Positions 1 through 5,187 of a DNA stretch of 5,187 nucleotides are shown in pieces. Origin of the DNA: DATDPY01 sp964395765 (lineage in GTDB: Bacteria; Bacteroidota; Bacteroidia; Cytophagales; Cyclobacteriaceae); contig CAYNCU010000258.1 in the NCBI GenBank assembly GCA_964395765.1, positions 1 to 5,187 on the forward strand, given 5' to 3'. Position numbers and translations under genes: made by a program. Each line of letters opens with the position of its first letter. The stretch's first letter is position 1. Below the pieces are notes generated by a model. The model had not been told where the DNA came from and did not search any database. It saw nothing but the letters and a program-made list of their open reading frames with translations.

Positions 1-122
1 ACACGGAGTGATTCAATAAATTTATCGGGTTCGGATCTCATAAAGAGTCAGTCTTTTAAAATCAGGGACCCACTCATTTAAAATATCTTTTTTAGGTCGT
101 CGACGCTTCGGTCAGATAAGCT

Positions 123-202
123 TTCCGTGGGGTATTTAATTATGGAGTGAGGAATCTGACCATATCATGAGAAATCTAACCAGGTAGTGAAAAATCTAAT
201 TA
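123..202. repeat. 20-bp tandem repeat, three clear copies plus one degenerate
   Basis: Three consecutive units of exactly 20 bp start at 143, 163 and 183. They share the core TGA-RRAATCTRA: TGAGGAATCTGACCA, then TGAGAAATCTAACCA, then TGAAAAATCTAATTA. A more diverged unit at 123-142 keeps GTG and the TATTTAATTA end and matches its neighbours at about 11 of 20 positions. The units do not encode an open protein repeat and lie outside any gene. The spacing of two helical turns would place each copy on the same face of the DNA, but a protein-binding role is only a guess. Confidence 0.7.
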
Positions 203-204
203 AA

Positions 205-217
205 GCCCTGTGAGGGC
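205..217. repeat. Short GC-rich stem-loop, possible intergenic repeat element
   Basis: GCCCT (205-209) and AGGGC (213-217) form a perfect 5-bp stem around a 3-base GTG loop, followed by GAAATTTTGGTTG. From memory, this arrangement (a small CCC/GGG hairpin followed by a GAAATATTGGTAG-like tail) resembles a palindromic intergenic repeat that recurs in Bacteroidota and other environmental genomes. I cannot check that here. It could also act as a weak terminator for a plus-strand gene ending upstream, but the T run after it is only four bases long. Confidence 0.4.
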
Positions 218-267
218 GAAATTTTGGTTGCTCATAAATCATTTTTAAATCAGTACCTTTTCGAAAC

Positions 268-318
268 TCTCCTTCTCCGCATCTTCATGTTTCCGCATTT
301 CCACATTTCCACATCTTC
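268..318. repeat. Degenerate octamer tandem repeat, unit TCCRCATT
   Basis: From 276 the sequence falls into 8-bp units in perfect phase: TCCGCATC (276), TTCATGTT (284), TCCGCATT (292), TCCACATT (300) and TCCACATC (308). Less regular pyrimidine-rich flanks extend to about 268 and 318. An 8-bp period is not a multiple of three and the stretch sits between genes, so it is not a coding repeat. It is one of three octamer-period repeats in the window. Confidence 0.65.
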
Positions 319-341
319 TTTTAAATACATAGGGAGCCCGG

Positions 342-363
342 AATCCCAAAAATTATCGGGATT
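342..363 (-). terminator. Weak hairpin downstream of the secreted-protein gene
   Basis: AATCCC (342-347) and GGGATT (358-363) form a 6-bp inverted repeat with a 10-base AT-rich loop. It lies about 25 bases past the stop codon of the minus-strand gene at 388-948, which is where a terminator would be expected. The stem is short and no T tract follows on the minus strand, so termination is only possible, not shown. Confidence 0.3.
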
Positions 364-387
364 AAAGGGAGGATTCAGACTAAGGCG

Positions 388-948
388 TCAGTTTAATAAT
401 TTCACCAATGGATTCTCCTTTATCCAATGCCCGTCCTTCAATTGCCATTCATGGATAAGAGAGTTGTGATAGATATAGGCTTGTTTAATATCCAAGGCAG
501 GATGATTTTCCGGAGTTAATTCAGAGGTATAGGATTTAATGTTTTTTGTTATATAATCCGGATCAGGAGCATAAGAATTTACCACAACAGTTATATGATT
601 CTCATCTTTTTTCCATTTAACAATAAAATAATAATTCAGGTCGAAAAATTCTTCCGGAATGGGCGAACATACCCGGTTATCTCTCACTACCGGATGATAA
701 AATTTGTACCAGGTTGAAATCAGCAGTGAAGACATTTCTTTTATTCTCGGAGAACTGAAAGAATCCACCTTATATCCTGTCATAAATGCATTACAAATAT
801 TGTTTCTTTCCTCCGGCTGTGAATACAGGTTTAAAAAATTCATATCCTGATAATACTGCTGAATTTCTTCCGGAAGCATCTGGGTACGCGATGGACTGTG
901 AAGATTAATGAACAGGCTTAATAGAACAGCTGTAAATAACCCTTTCAT
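388..948 (-). CDS. Secreted protein of unknown function (186 aa)
   Basis: I do not recognise this family. Seen directly: residues 1 to about 22 (MKGLFTAVLLSLFINLHSPS) form a charged start plus hydrophobic stretch, as in a Sec signal peptide. There is no lipobox cysteine, so the product is probably released to the periplasm or outside rather than lipid-anchored. The mature part is hydrophilic and aromatic-rich, with two cysteines (C52 and C94) that could form a disulfide. Residues 105-125 alternate polar and hydrophobic residues (NYYFIVKWKK..HITVVVNSY), suggesting beta strands, and the C-terminal part has HEWQLKDGHWIKEN, a strand-turn-strand look. The ATG at 948 is chosen because it directly begins the signal peptide; no Shine-Dalgarno sequence precedes it, which is common in Bacteroidota. 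The gene appears more AT-rich than the permease next to it and is transcribed away from it, so no shared operon is implied. The frame is intact. Confidence is high that it is a gene and low for any role. Confidence 0.8.
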   Translation of the reverse strand: MKGLFTAVLLSLFINLHSPSRTQMLPEEIQQYYQDMNFLNLYSQPEERNNICNAFMTGYKVDSFSSPRIKEMSSLLISTWYKFYHPVVRDNRVCSPIPEEFFDLNYYFIVKWKKDENHITVVVNSYAPDPDYITKNIKSYTSELTPENHPALDIKQAYIYHNSLIHEWQLKDGHWIKENPLVKLLN

Positions 949-1071
949 ATTACGACCAATTATAATAGATAGCTTTCTACTGACTTTGTATTAAAATTTA
1001 ATGATTTTTATCTGATAAAGAAATTATTCCCAATCTTTTATGAAGTAGGTTTCTGGGATCATAAATTACTC

Positions 1072-1110
1072 AACAGAGAACCACAGAGCAGGTACAGCGT
1101 TGCGCAGAGT
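1072..1110. repeat. Degenerate 10-11-bp repeat built on ACAGAG
   Basis: Successive near-copies of ACAGAG begin at 1073, 1083, 1094 (ACAGCG) and 1104 (GCAGAG), giving a 10-11-bp period close to one helical turn. It lies in the divergent gap between the secreted-protein gene and the permease gene. From memory, CACAGAG-type arrays of this kind are found between genes in several environmental bacterial lineages; copy number in this genome cannot be judged from one window. The preceding stretch 949-1071 is AT-rich and contains nothing else I can support apart from a small perfect inverted repeat ATTAAA-A-TTTAAT at 990-1002. Confidence 0.5.
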
Positions 1111-1126
1111 ATTAAAACCTCGCTTT

Positions 1127-1150
1127 GTCACCCCGTCACTCCATCACCCC
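1127..1150. repeat. Octamer tandem repeat, unit RTCACYCC
   Basis: Three consecutive 8-bp units are GTCACCCC (1127), GTCACTCC (1135) and ATCACCCC (1143), trailing into a C-rich stretch to about 1174. It lies just upstream of the permease start and sits inside the frame that would be translated if a TTG at 1125 were used. A tandem repeat of non-coding type in that frame is a strong reason to prefer the ATG at 1236. Confidence 0.65.
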
Positions 1151-1235
1151 TCTCCCGATTAACCCTCACCCTTCGACCTATTTTTCTTTGCAGGAAAGAA
1201 TTAACTTATTTAAATTAAAGTTTCATAATCTGCCA

Positions 1236-3680
1236 ATGCTCCGCAACAACATCCTCATCGCCTGGCGATACCTCCGGAAGGATAAAACCCTTTCCGTTAT
1301 CAGCATTGCCGGACTGTCGGTAAGCCTGGCTGTGTGCATCCTTATGTTCCGGTATACGTTTTTTGAAATGCGGTATGACCGCTTTAATAAAAATGAAAAC
1401 CGGATTTACCAGCTATATACGAGAGTCTTTGAAAACAAACAGCTAATTTCGACGACCGCCTTCACTTCCATTACCTCGGGACCAGAGATAAAGGGAAAAA
1501 TTCTCGGGGTGGAAAAATCGGTGCGTTTCGTCAATACCAAGTCGTGGTTCGACTGCACGCTGAGCTATAATGACGGTTTCAGCCCGGTAATTTTTAATGA
1601 GCATCACCTGTATTATGCCGACCCTTCCCTGTTTTCCGTTTTTTCCTTTCCGCTCGTACAGGGGAATAGAAATACAGCCCTGGAAAAACCGTACACGGCC
1701 GTCCTTTCCGAATCGGTGGCCGGGAAATATTTCAAAAATGAAAACCCGCTCGGCAAAACACTGCACCTGAAAGGAAGCGGCGATGAACACGATTATACCG
1801 TCACCGGGATCATGCGGGATATACCGGCCAATTCAAATATCGATGCCGATGTTTTACTTTCAATCAATTCAATAGCCGGTAATCCCCATGTGGATAATTT
1901 CGGCGTTTACACCTTTTTGCTTGTTGACGGAAACCGCAACTTCAAAAACTTAAATAACAAGCTTGACGGTTTTATTTCAAAATATCAACCTGAACTGAAC
2001 ACCGGGAATACAACCTTAAAACTTGGATTGATCCCTCTAAAATATATCCATCTTCATTCTCCTGCCGGGGATGAAATGAAGGTTGGCGGAAATGCAACAA
2101 CAGTTTATTTCCTGCTCCTGGTTGCCCTGGTAATTCTCGCCATCGCATGGGTCAACTATATTAACCTGGCAGCCACGCGGTCGGTTTCACGGGCACGCGA
2201 GGTATCGATAAGAAAAATTTCAGGGGCTGAACACCGGCACCTCGTTGCACAGTTTCTTACGGAATCCTTCCTGGTAAACTCGATTAGCCTGGCACTAGCA
2301 TTGATCCTGCTTTATTACCTGGCACCTGGTTTTCATAAAATTACGACTTTGTCCGTTTCGTTTTCGCATATCACCGGTATGCTGCTCAGTATGCAGGGAT
2401 TAGCGGCTGCGATATTATTCTTCACTGGGATATTCATATCGGGATATTTTCCGGCAAGGATCATAGCTTCTGCCCGGACCACAGAAGTATTAAAAGGAAA
2501 ATATAACAGCGGGAAAAAAGGATTGGCGTTAAGACGCCTACTGGTTACTGTACAATTTTCCGCTGCGATTATTTTATCGGTATCGGTGCTTACCTTTAAC
2601 AGGCAATTACAGTTTATGCAAAATCAAAACATTGGCGCGGACATAGACCGGGTAATGGTAATTAAAGTGCCCGCTACCTTTGATTCGCTGTTTTTAAAAC
2701 GGATCTCCGTTTTCAAGAACCTGCTTGAAAATAAATCCATAATCAGTTCGGTAGCTACCTCCTCCACAGTACCCGGGGATGCCATTGACTGGACCGGGGA
2801 AATAAAACAGAAAAAAAACAGCTATGAAAAAGGGTTGAATTTCAGGATTTCCGTGATCGATCCTGATTTCATCCGGACCTATCATCTCCGGTTGCTGGCT
2901 GGCAGGGATTTCATTCCGGCGGATTTTCCGCTCGATAAATTCGGTATGAAAACAGAGGCGGTTATCCTGAACCGTACCGCTGTCAGGCAACTGGGATTCC
3001 GGTCACCGGAAGAATCTATCGGTCAAAATATTTATTGGAATAACTATAAATGCGAAGTGATCGGTGTTATCGACGACTATCATCAGCAATCCCTAAAAGA
3101 ATCGATTCAGCCCATGCTGTATACCGTCAACCACGGGCCGGATTTGTCCTTAAGACTCGAAAAGAAAAGCCATGATAAGATGGCCGCGATGATTTCAATT
3201 GTTTATAAGGCATGGAATTCAATTTTCCCGGATGCTCCGTTTAATTATTTTATGCTAAAGGATTTTTATAAAAGCCAATATACCGGTGACAGGCAATTAA
3301 TAAATATTTTCAGGTTTTTCAGTGTGCTTGCAATTTTTATATCCTGCCTGGGATTATTCGGATTGTCATCATTCACTGCGCAACAAAGAACGAGGGAAAT
3401 GAGCATTCGTAAGATACTGGGTGCGACATTACTGGATCGGTTATTATTGCTTACGCGGGAATTTTTTCTGCTGATCGTTACCGCTTCCTGCCTGGCGTTG
3501 CCATTGTCGTGGCTGGGGATGAAAAGGTGGCTTGAAAATTTTGCTTACCCTATAAAGCTTTCCGGGCAACTATTCATACTGCCCGTAGTTTTTATTATCC
3601 TTGTTACCCTGGTCACCGTCAGTACGCAGGTTTTAAAGACGGTCTTTATAAATCCGGTGGATTCATTAAAAGCCGAATAA
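1236..3680 (+). CDS. ABC transporter permease, MacB_PCD/FtsX type (814 aa)
   Basis: This is an inner-membrane permease of the MacB/FtsX superfamily, which partners with a cytoplasmic ATPase for mechanotransmission or export rather than forming a simple channel. Visible order, numbered from the ATG at 1236: a helix at about 20-41; a large periplasmic MacB_PCD-like region 42-285; helices at about 289-311, 344-363, 382-403 and 434-454; a second periplasmic region 455-690; then helices at about 692-714, 741-763 and 778-796. Each half carries the FtsX cytoplasmic signature: SRAREVSIRKISGAEH (316 onward) and QRTREMSIRKILGAT (717 onward). The end NPVDSLKAE is typical of Bacteroidota members, and length and topology (1+3, 1+3 helices) are standard. 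The frame can be extended upstream to a TTG at 1125, but those 37 residues include a tandem repeat and match nothing typical, while MLRNNILIAWRYL is the usual family start. No ATPase or MacA-like adaptor gene is adjacent. The substrate is unknown. Confidence 0.93.
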   Translation: MLRNNILIAWRYLRKDKTLSVISIAGLSVSLAVCILMFRYTFFEMRYDRFNKNENRIYQLYTRVFENKQLISTTAFTSITSGPEIKGKILGVEKSVRFVNTKSWFDCTLSYNDGFSPVIFNEHHLYYADPSLFSVFSFPLVQGNRNTALEKPYTAVLSESVAGKYFKNENPLGKTLHLKGSGDEHDYTVTGIMRDIPANSNIDADVLLSINSIAGNPHVDNFGVYTFLLVDGNRNFKNLNNKLDGFISKYQPELNTGNTTLKLGLIPLKYIHLHSPAGDEMKVGGNATTVYFLLLVALVILAIAWVNYINLAATRSVSRAREVSIRKISGAEHRHLVAQFLTESFLVNSISLALALILLYYLAPGFHKITTLSVSFSHITGMLLSMQGLAAAILFFTGIFISGYFPARIIASARTTEVLKGKYNSGKKGLALRRLLVTVQFSAAIILSVSVLTFNRQLQFMQNQNIGADIDRVMVIKVPATFDSLFLKRISVFKNLLENKSIISSVATSSTVPGDAIDWTGEIKQKKNSYEKGLNFRISVIDPDFIRTYHLRLLAGRDFIPADFPLDKFGMKTEAVILNRTAVRQLGFRSPEESIGQNIYWNNYKCEVIGVIDDYHQQSLKESIQPMLYTVNHGPDLSLRLEKKSHDKMAAMISIVYKAWNSIFPDAPFNYFMLKDFYKSQYTGDRQLINIFRFFSVLAIFISCLGLFGLSSFTAQQRTREMSIRKILGATLLDRLLLLTREFFLLIVTASCLALPLSWLGMKRWLENFAYPIKLSGQLFILPVVFIILVTLVTVSTQVLKTVFINPVDSLKAE

Positions 3681-3681
3681 G

Positions 3682-3700
3682 GGCACAATATTTTGTTGCC
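3682..3700 (+). terminator. Hairpin right after the permease stop codon
   Basis: One base after the TAA, GGCACAA (3682-3688) can pair with TTG-T-TGCC (3693-3700), giving seven base pairs with one bulged T and a 4-base loop TATT. Its position suggests 3' end formation or RNA stabilisation for the permease transcript. No T tract follows, so it is not a classical intrinsic terminator. Confidence 0.35.
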
Positions 3701-3843
3701 GGTTGCCTGTTAAATGTCTTCCCGTCTGCACGCCAACCTTGCTATCCGCCTACACTAAAACATTTTCACAAACTTTTTCCGTGGTTAGTATGTTCTTTAT
3801 TTGAGTAAAAGCTAAAGTGGCGAAAAAGTCCTACTCCCGGGAA

Positions 3844-3864
3844 GGATCAGGAACAAATTGATCC
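3844..3864 (+). promoter_or_regulatory. Perfect 6-bp inverted repeat ahead of the lipoprotein ribosome site
   Basis: GGATCA (3844-3849) and TGATCC (3859-3864) form a perfect stem with a 9-base loop, and an 8-bp palindrome TCCCGGGA sits just before it at 3835-3842. The stem ends four bases before a purine-rich run GGGGGAAGAG (3868-3877) that may be the ribosome binding site of the lipoprotein gene. It could be an operator or a 5' UTR hairpin; no sequence feature decides between these, and chance is possible. The rest of the gap 3701-3843 shows only a weak match to the Bacteroidota -7 element (TTTATTTG at 3796-3803) with no convincing -33 partner. Confidence 0.35.
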
Positions 3865-3889
3865 GGTGGGGGAAGAGACAAATACGGCA

Positions 3890-4528
3890 ATGATGGGAAG
3901 GCATCCTTTATGGTGCATACTATTACTCCTGGCATCCCTGTCATCCTGCAGGGAAGAACAGATGCCCCGGCTATACTGCAGCCATGATGTTTCCGTTTCC
4001 CCGGATTCGTGCCTTTTATCCGATTCCGAATTATCGAAGGTAAGATCCTTATTCAAATCCAATCACCTGTCGGACAGTAACCTGGAATTTTACCGCCTGG
4101 AGTCCAATTTGCCGGGATGGCATACGCTTCGGTCTTACCAGTTCGTCAACCACCTGAAGATTTTCACGAATCAGTTGATTTATGTTTTTAATGAAGAAAA
4201 TAAGCTTAACAGTGTAACCGGAAATTATGTTTCAACCTTGAAACTGGATTCCATCCCCGCTTCGAATATCGATGATGTCATAATGAAATACATTCACGCG
4301 GTAAAGAAGGATCATCATATCCCATTTGAAAAACAGGAAATAACCCAAAGCTGTTTTAATTATGAATTCGGTTATTACGATAAAAACATTACCCGGAATA
4401 AAAGCCGGCATAATTTTACAAAGGCATGGAAAGTTACGCCGGAAGGTTATGACTTTCCTGTTATTTATGTGGAGGACAAAACATTGAAAACCATTTATTA
4501 CAATGATGGAATAGATACCCTGAACTGA
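3890..4528 (+). CDS. Lipoprotein with FTP/PepSY-like propeptide fold, no peptidase domain (212 aa)
   Basis: Residues 1-19 form a lipoprotein signal peptide (hydrophobic CILLLLASLSS) ending at Cys20 in the lipobox LSSC, so the protein should be lipid-anchored. The acidic CREE just after the cysteine is compatible with a Bacteroidota surface-export signal, by inference. Residues about 83-115 (QFVNHLKIFTNQLIYVF..SVTGN) follow the pattern of the FTP motif of thermolysin/fungalysin propeptides (a strand, V-F-x-x-x-L, then S-V-x-G-N). Residues 124-138 look like the helix of a PepSY unit, and AWKV (179-182) with PVIYVEDKTLKTIYY (190-204) resembles the propeptide's last strands, where peptidases have a YxVDAxTGxI pattern. 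No HExxH catalytic domain follows; the gene stops at residue 212. I infer an inhibitor-like or chaperone-like fold with unknown partner. ATG 3890 (or 3893) is preferred over the GTG at 3866, which overlaps the purine-rich ribosome site. Extra cysteines: C30, C41, C155. It lies 209 bp after the permease, so a shared transcript is uncertain. Confidence 0.75.
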   Translation: MMGRHPLWCILLLLASLSSCREEQMPRLYCSHDVSVSPDSCLLSDSELSKVRSLFKSNHLSDSNLEFYRLESNLPGWHTLRSYQFVNHLKIFTNQLIYVFNEENKLNSVTGNYVSTLKLDSIPASNIDDVIMKYIHAVKKDHHIPFEKQEITQSCFNYEFGYYDKNITRNKSRHNFTKAWKVTPEGYDFPVIYVEDKTLKTIYYNDGIDTLN

Positions 4529-4552
4529 TATCGGTTCACCCCCAACCATCTG

Positions 4553-4592
4553 ATCAAAAAATCAAAAAATATGGAAATCAAGAAATAGAAGA
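4553..4592. repeat. Octamer tandem repeat, unit ATCAAAAA
   Basis: Five in-phase 8-bp units are ATCAAAAA (4553), ATCAAAAA (4561), ATATGGAA (4569), ATCAAGAA (4577) and ATAGAAGA (4585). They decay progressively from two identical copies. The array occupies much of the gap between the lipoprotein gene and the AhpD-like gene and is the third array in this window with an 8-bp period. Confidence 0.6.
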
Positions 4593-4597
4593 ACTCT

Positions 4598-4606
4598 TTA
4601 TCCACA
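4598..4606 (+). promoter_or_regulatory. Consensus DnaA-box 9-mer TTATCCACA
   Basis: The 9-mer TTATCCACA matches the consensus DnaA-binding box exactly. It is isolated: there is no cluster of boxes, no dnaA, dnaN or gyrB gene and no other origin feature here. A lone perfect match in 5 kb can easily arise by chance, so this could be a DnaA titration or regulatory site, or nothing. Confidence 0.25.
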
Positions 4607-4640
4607 GGGATCTTAACTGTAAAAATTAGGATTATATTTG

Positions 4641-5187
4641 ATGCTTCTCTCAATCACTCAATGTAAAAGTAAAGATATGGATGCTTCTCCCTACCGGATT
4701 AATATGGGTTTCGTTGACCCCGGAAATGCCAATCCGAAGCAGCTTGAATTGCTGAATAAGGCACAACAGGATTTCGGGATGATCCCCAACATGTTCAAGG
4801 CTATGGCTAACCTGCCGGCCATCCTTGAGATGTACCGCTTCGGGTATGACCGTTTCAGAACCGACAGCAACTTCACCCCGGCTGAACAGGAAACCGTTTT
4901 CCTGACCATCAGCGTAGAAAATGAGTGCAATTACTGCAGGATCAGTCACGGCATGAATGCTGAAATGTTCATGCAGGTACCGAAGGAATTGGTGCGGGCC
5001 CTGTTACATCATACGGAATTGCCGGAAGGGAAATTAAAAGCTCTTTCCGTGTTTACTTCTGTTATGGTGAATAAACGCGGTAACCCGGAGGATGAGGACG
5101 TAGCGGAATTTCTGAAAGCGGGTTACGGTGAGCAACATATATTAAGTATTATCCTGGCCATTGCTACCAAAACGCTGAGTAACTATA
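4641..5187 (+). CDS. AhpD-like / carboxymuconolactone decarboxylase family protein, 3' end cut off
   Basis: 182 codons are present and the frame is open at the window end. By the usual family length probably only some 20-25 C-terminal residues are missing. The fold family includes AhpD-type alkylhydroperoxidases; this one fits the peroxidase-related subgroup, where a Cys pair is thought to reduce peroxides. Seen directly: Cys96-x-x-Cys99-x-x-x-His103 (ECNYCRISH), with Glu84 twelve residues before the first Cys, matching the Glu/Cys/Cys/His relay spacing known for AhpD. Upstream, GMIPNMFKAMANLPAILEMY (46-65) is the family's typical N-terminal helix motif. The ATG at 4641 has an AGGA nine bases upstream; ATG 4677 or 4704 are alternatives, since homologues usually begin nearer RIN (20). 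The frame upstream is open back to a TAA at 4620 and reads like a lipoprotein signal (see findings). Substrate and reductant are unknown, and no AhpC or thioredoxin gene is in the window. Confidence 0.88.
   Translation, partial: MLLSITQCKSKDMDASPYRINMGFVDPGNANPKQLELLNKAQQDFGMIPNMFKAMANLPAILEMYRFGYDRFRTDSNFTPAEQETVFLTISVENECNYCRISHGMNAEMFMQVPKELVRALLHHTELPEGKLKALSVFTSVMVNKRGNPEDEDVAEFLKAGYGEQHILSIILAIATKTLSNY

Larger units (their letters stand above)
1..387. other. Gene-poor intergenic mosaic with an ambiguous left edge
   Basis: No complete gene can be supported here. At the left edge two short open stretches exist. On the plus strand, frame 1 is open from base 1 to a TAA at 79-81 and would be the last 26 codons of a gene. 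On the minus strand an ATG at 41-39 opens a frame (MRSEPDKFIESLR) that runs off the edge. They overlap and at most one is likely real; neither is recognisable. The rest holds a 20-bp tandem repeat, a short GC-rich hairpin, a TTCCACAT-type octamer repeat and a weak hairpin, listed separately. An 8-bp palindrome CGTCGACG lies at 98-105. The stretch reads as a patchwork of short repeats, not as decayed coding sequence. Confidence 0.5.

Noticed and set aside
91..132. Possible insertion-sequence end near the CGTCGACG palindrome
   Set aside because: No matching terminal inverted repeat or target duplication could be found in the window and no transposase is present.
224..469. Plus-strand 81-codon open frame
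   Set aside because: It covers the TTCCACAT repeat and the antisense of the secreted-protein gene's 3' end; its translation has no domain or signal and no plausible start context.
1125..1235. Extension of the permease to a TTG start at 1125
   Set aside because: The extra 37 codons cover an 8-bp tandem repeat and C-rich non-coding sequence, while the ATG at 1236 begins the usual family N-terminus.
1443..1790. Minus-strand 115-codon frame inside the permease
   Set aside because: Antisense shadow of a well-supported coding region, with no recognisable protein features; the same applies to the minus-strand frame at 2694-2990.
3782..3810. Bacteroidota-type promoter before the lipoprotein gene
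   Set aside because: TTTATTTG (3796-3803) is one base off the -7 element, but no TTTG-like -33 element lies at the right distance, so a promoter call is not supported.
3847..4062. Minus-strand 71-codon frame across the lipoprotein start
   Set aside because: Antisense to the lipoprotein signal peptide and its 5' region; no features. The frame at 4232-4549 is likewise antisense to the lipoprotein body.
4650..4949. Minus-strand frames antisense to the AhpD-like gene
   Set aside because: The plus strand encodes the Cys-x-x-Cys-x-x-x-His motif and family helix motif, so these frames (including 4691-4930) are shadows.

Overview
The window looks like ordinary chromosomal DNA from a member of the Bacteroidota. 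The main evidence is the large permease, whose N-terminus (MLRNNILIAWRYLRKDK) and C-terminus (NPVDSLKAE) are typical of the roughly 800-residue MacB/FtsX permeases that are abundant in that phylum. Weak or absent Shine-Dalgarno sequences at two of the four genes and the low-complexity repeats in the gaps fit the same assignment. No rRNA, tRNA, CRISPR array, complete insertion sequence or phage gene is visible.

Layout. Bases 1-387 hold no complete gene. They contain a 20-bp tandem repeat (about 123-202), a short GC-rich hairpin (205-217), an 8-bp-period repeat (about 268-318) and a weak hairpin at the 3' side of the next gene. Bases 388-948 on the minus strand encode a secreted protein of unknown function. 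The divergent gap 949-1235 carries two more short-period repeats. Bases 1236-3680 on the plus strand encode an 8-helix ABC-type permease with no ATPase gene beside it. After a hairpin and a 209-bp gap, 3890-4528 encodes a lipoprotein whose body resembles the FTP/PepSY propeptide fold of thermolysin-like peptidases, without a peptidase domain. A further gap with another 8-bp-period repeat and a consensus DnaA-box 9-mer leads to an AhpD-like/carboxymuconolactone decarboxylase family gene (4641 onward), which runs off the right edge with its catalytic Glu, Cys-x-x-Cys and His present.

Working together. No operon or pathway can be argued for with confidence. The three plus-strand genes are separated by gaps of 209 and 112 bp and belong to unrelated families. 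Three of the four proteins act, or may act, at the envelope: the secreted protein, the inner-membrane permease and the lipoprotein. The points most worth a second look are the orphan propeptide-like lipoprotein, the recurrence of an 8-bp period in three intergenic gaps with different unit sequences, and the remnant-like lipoprotein signal in front of the AhpD-like gene.
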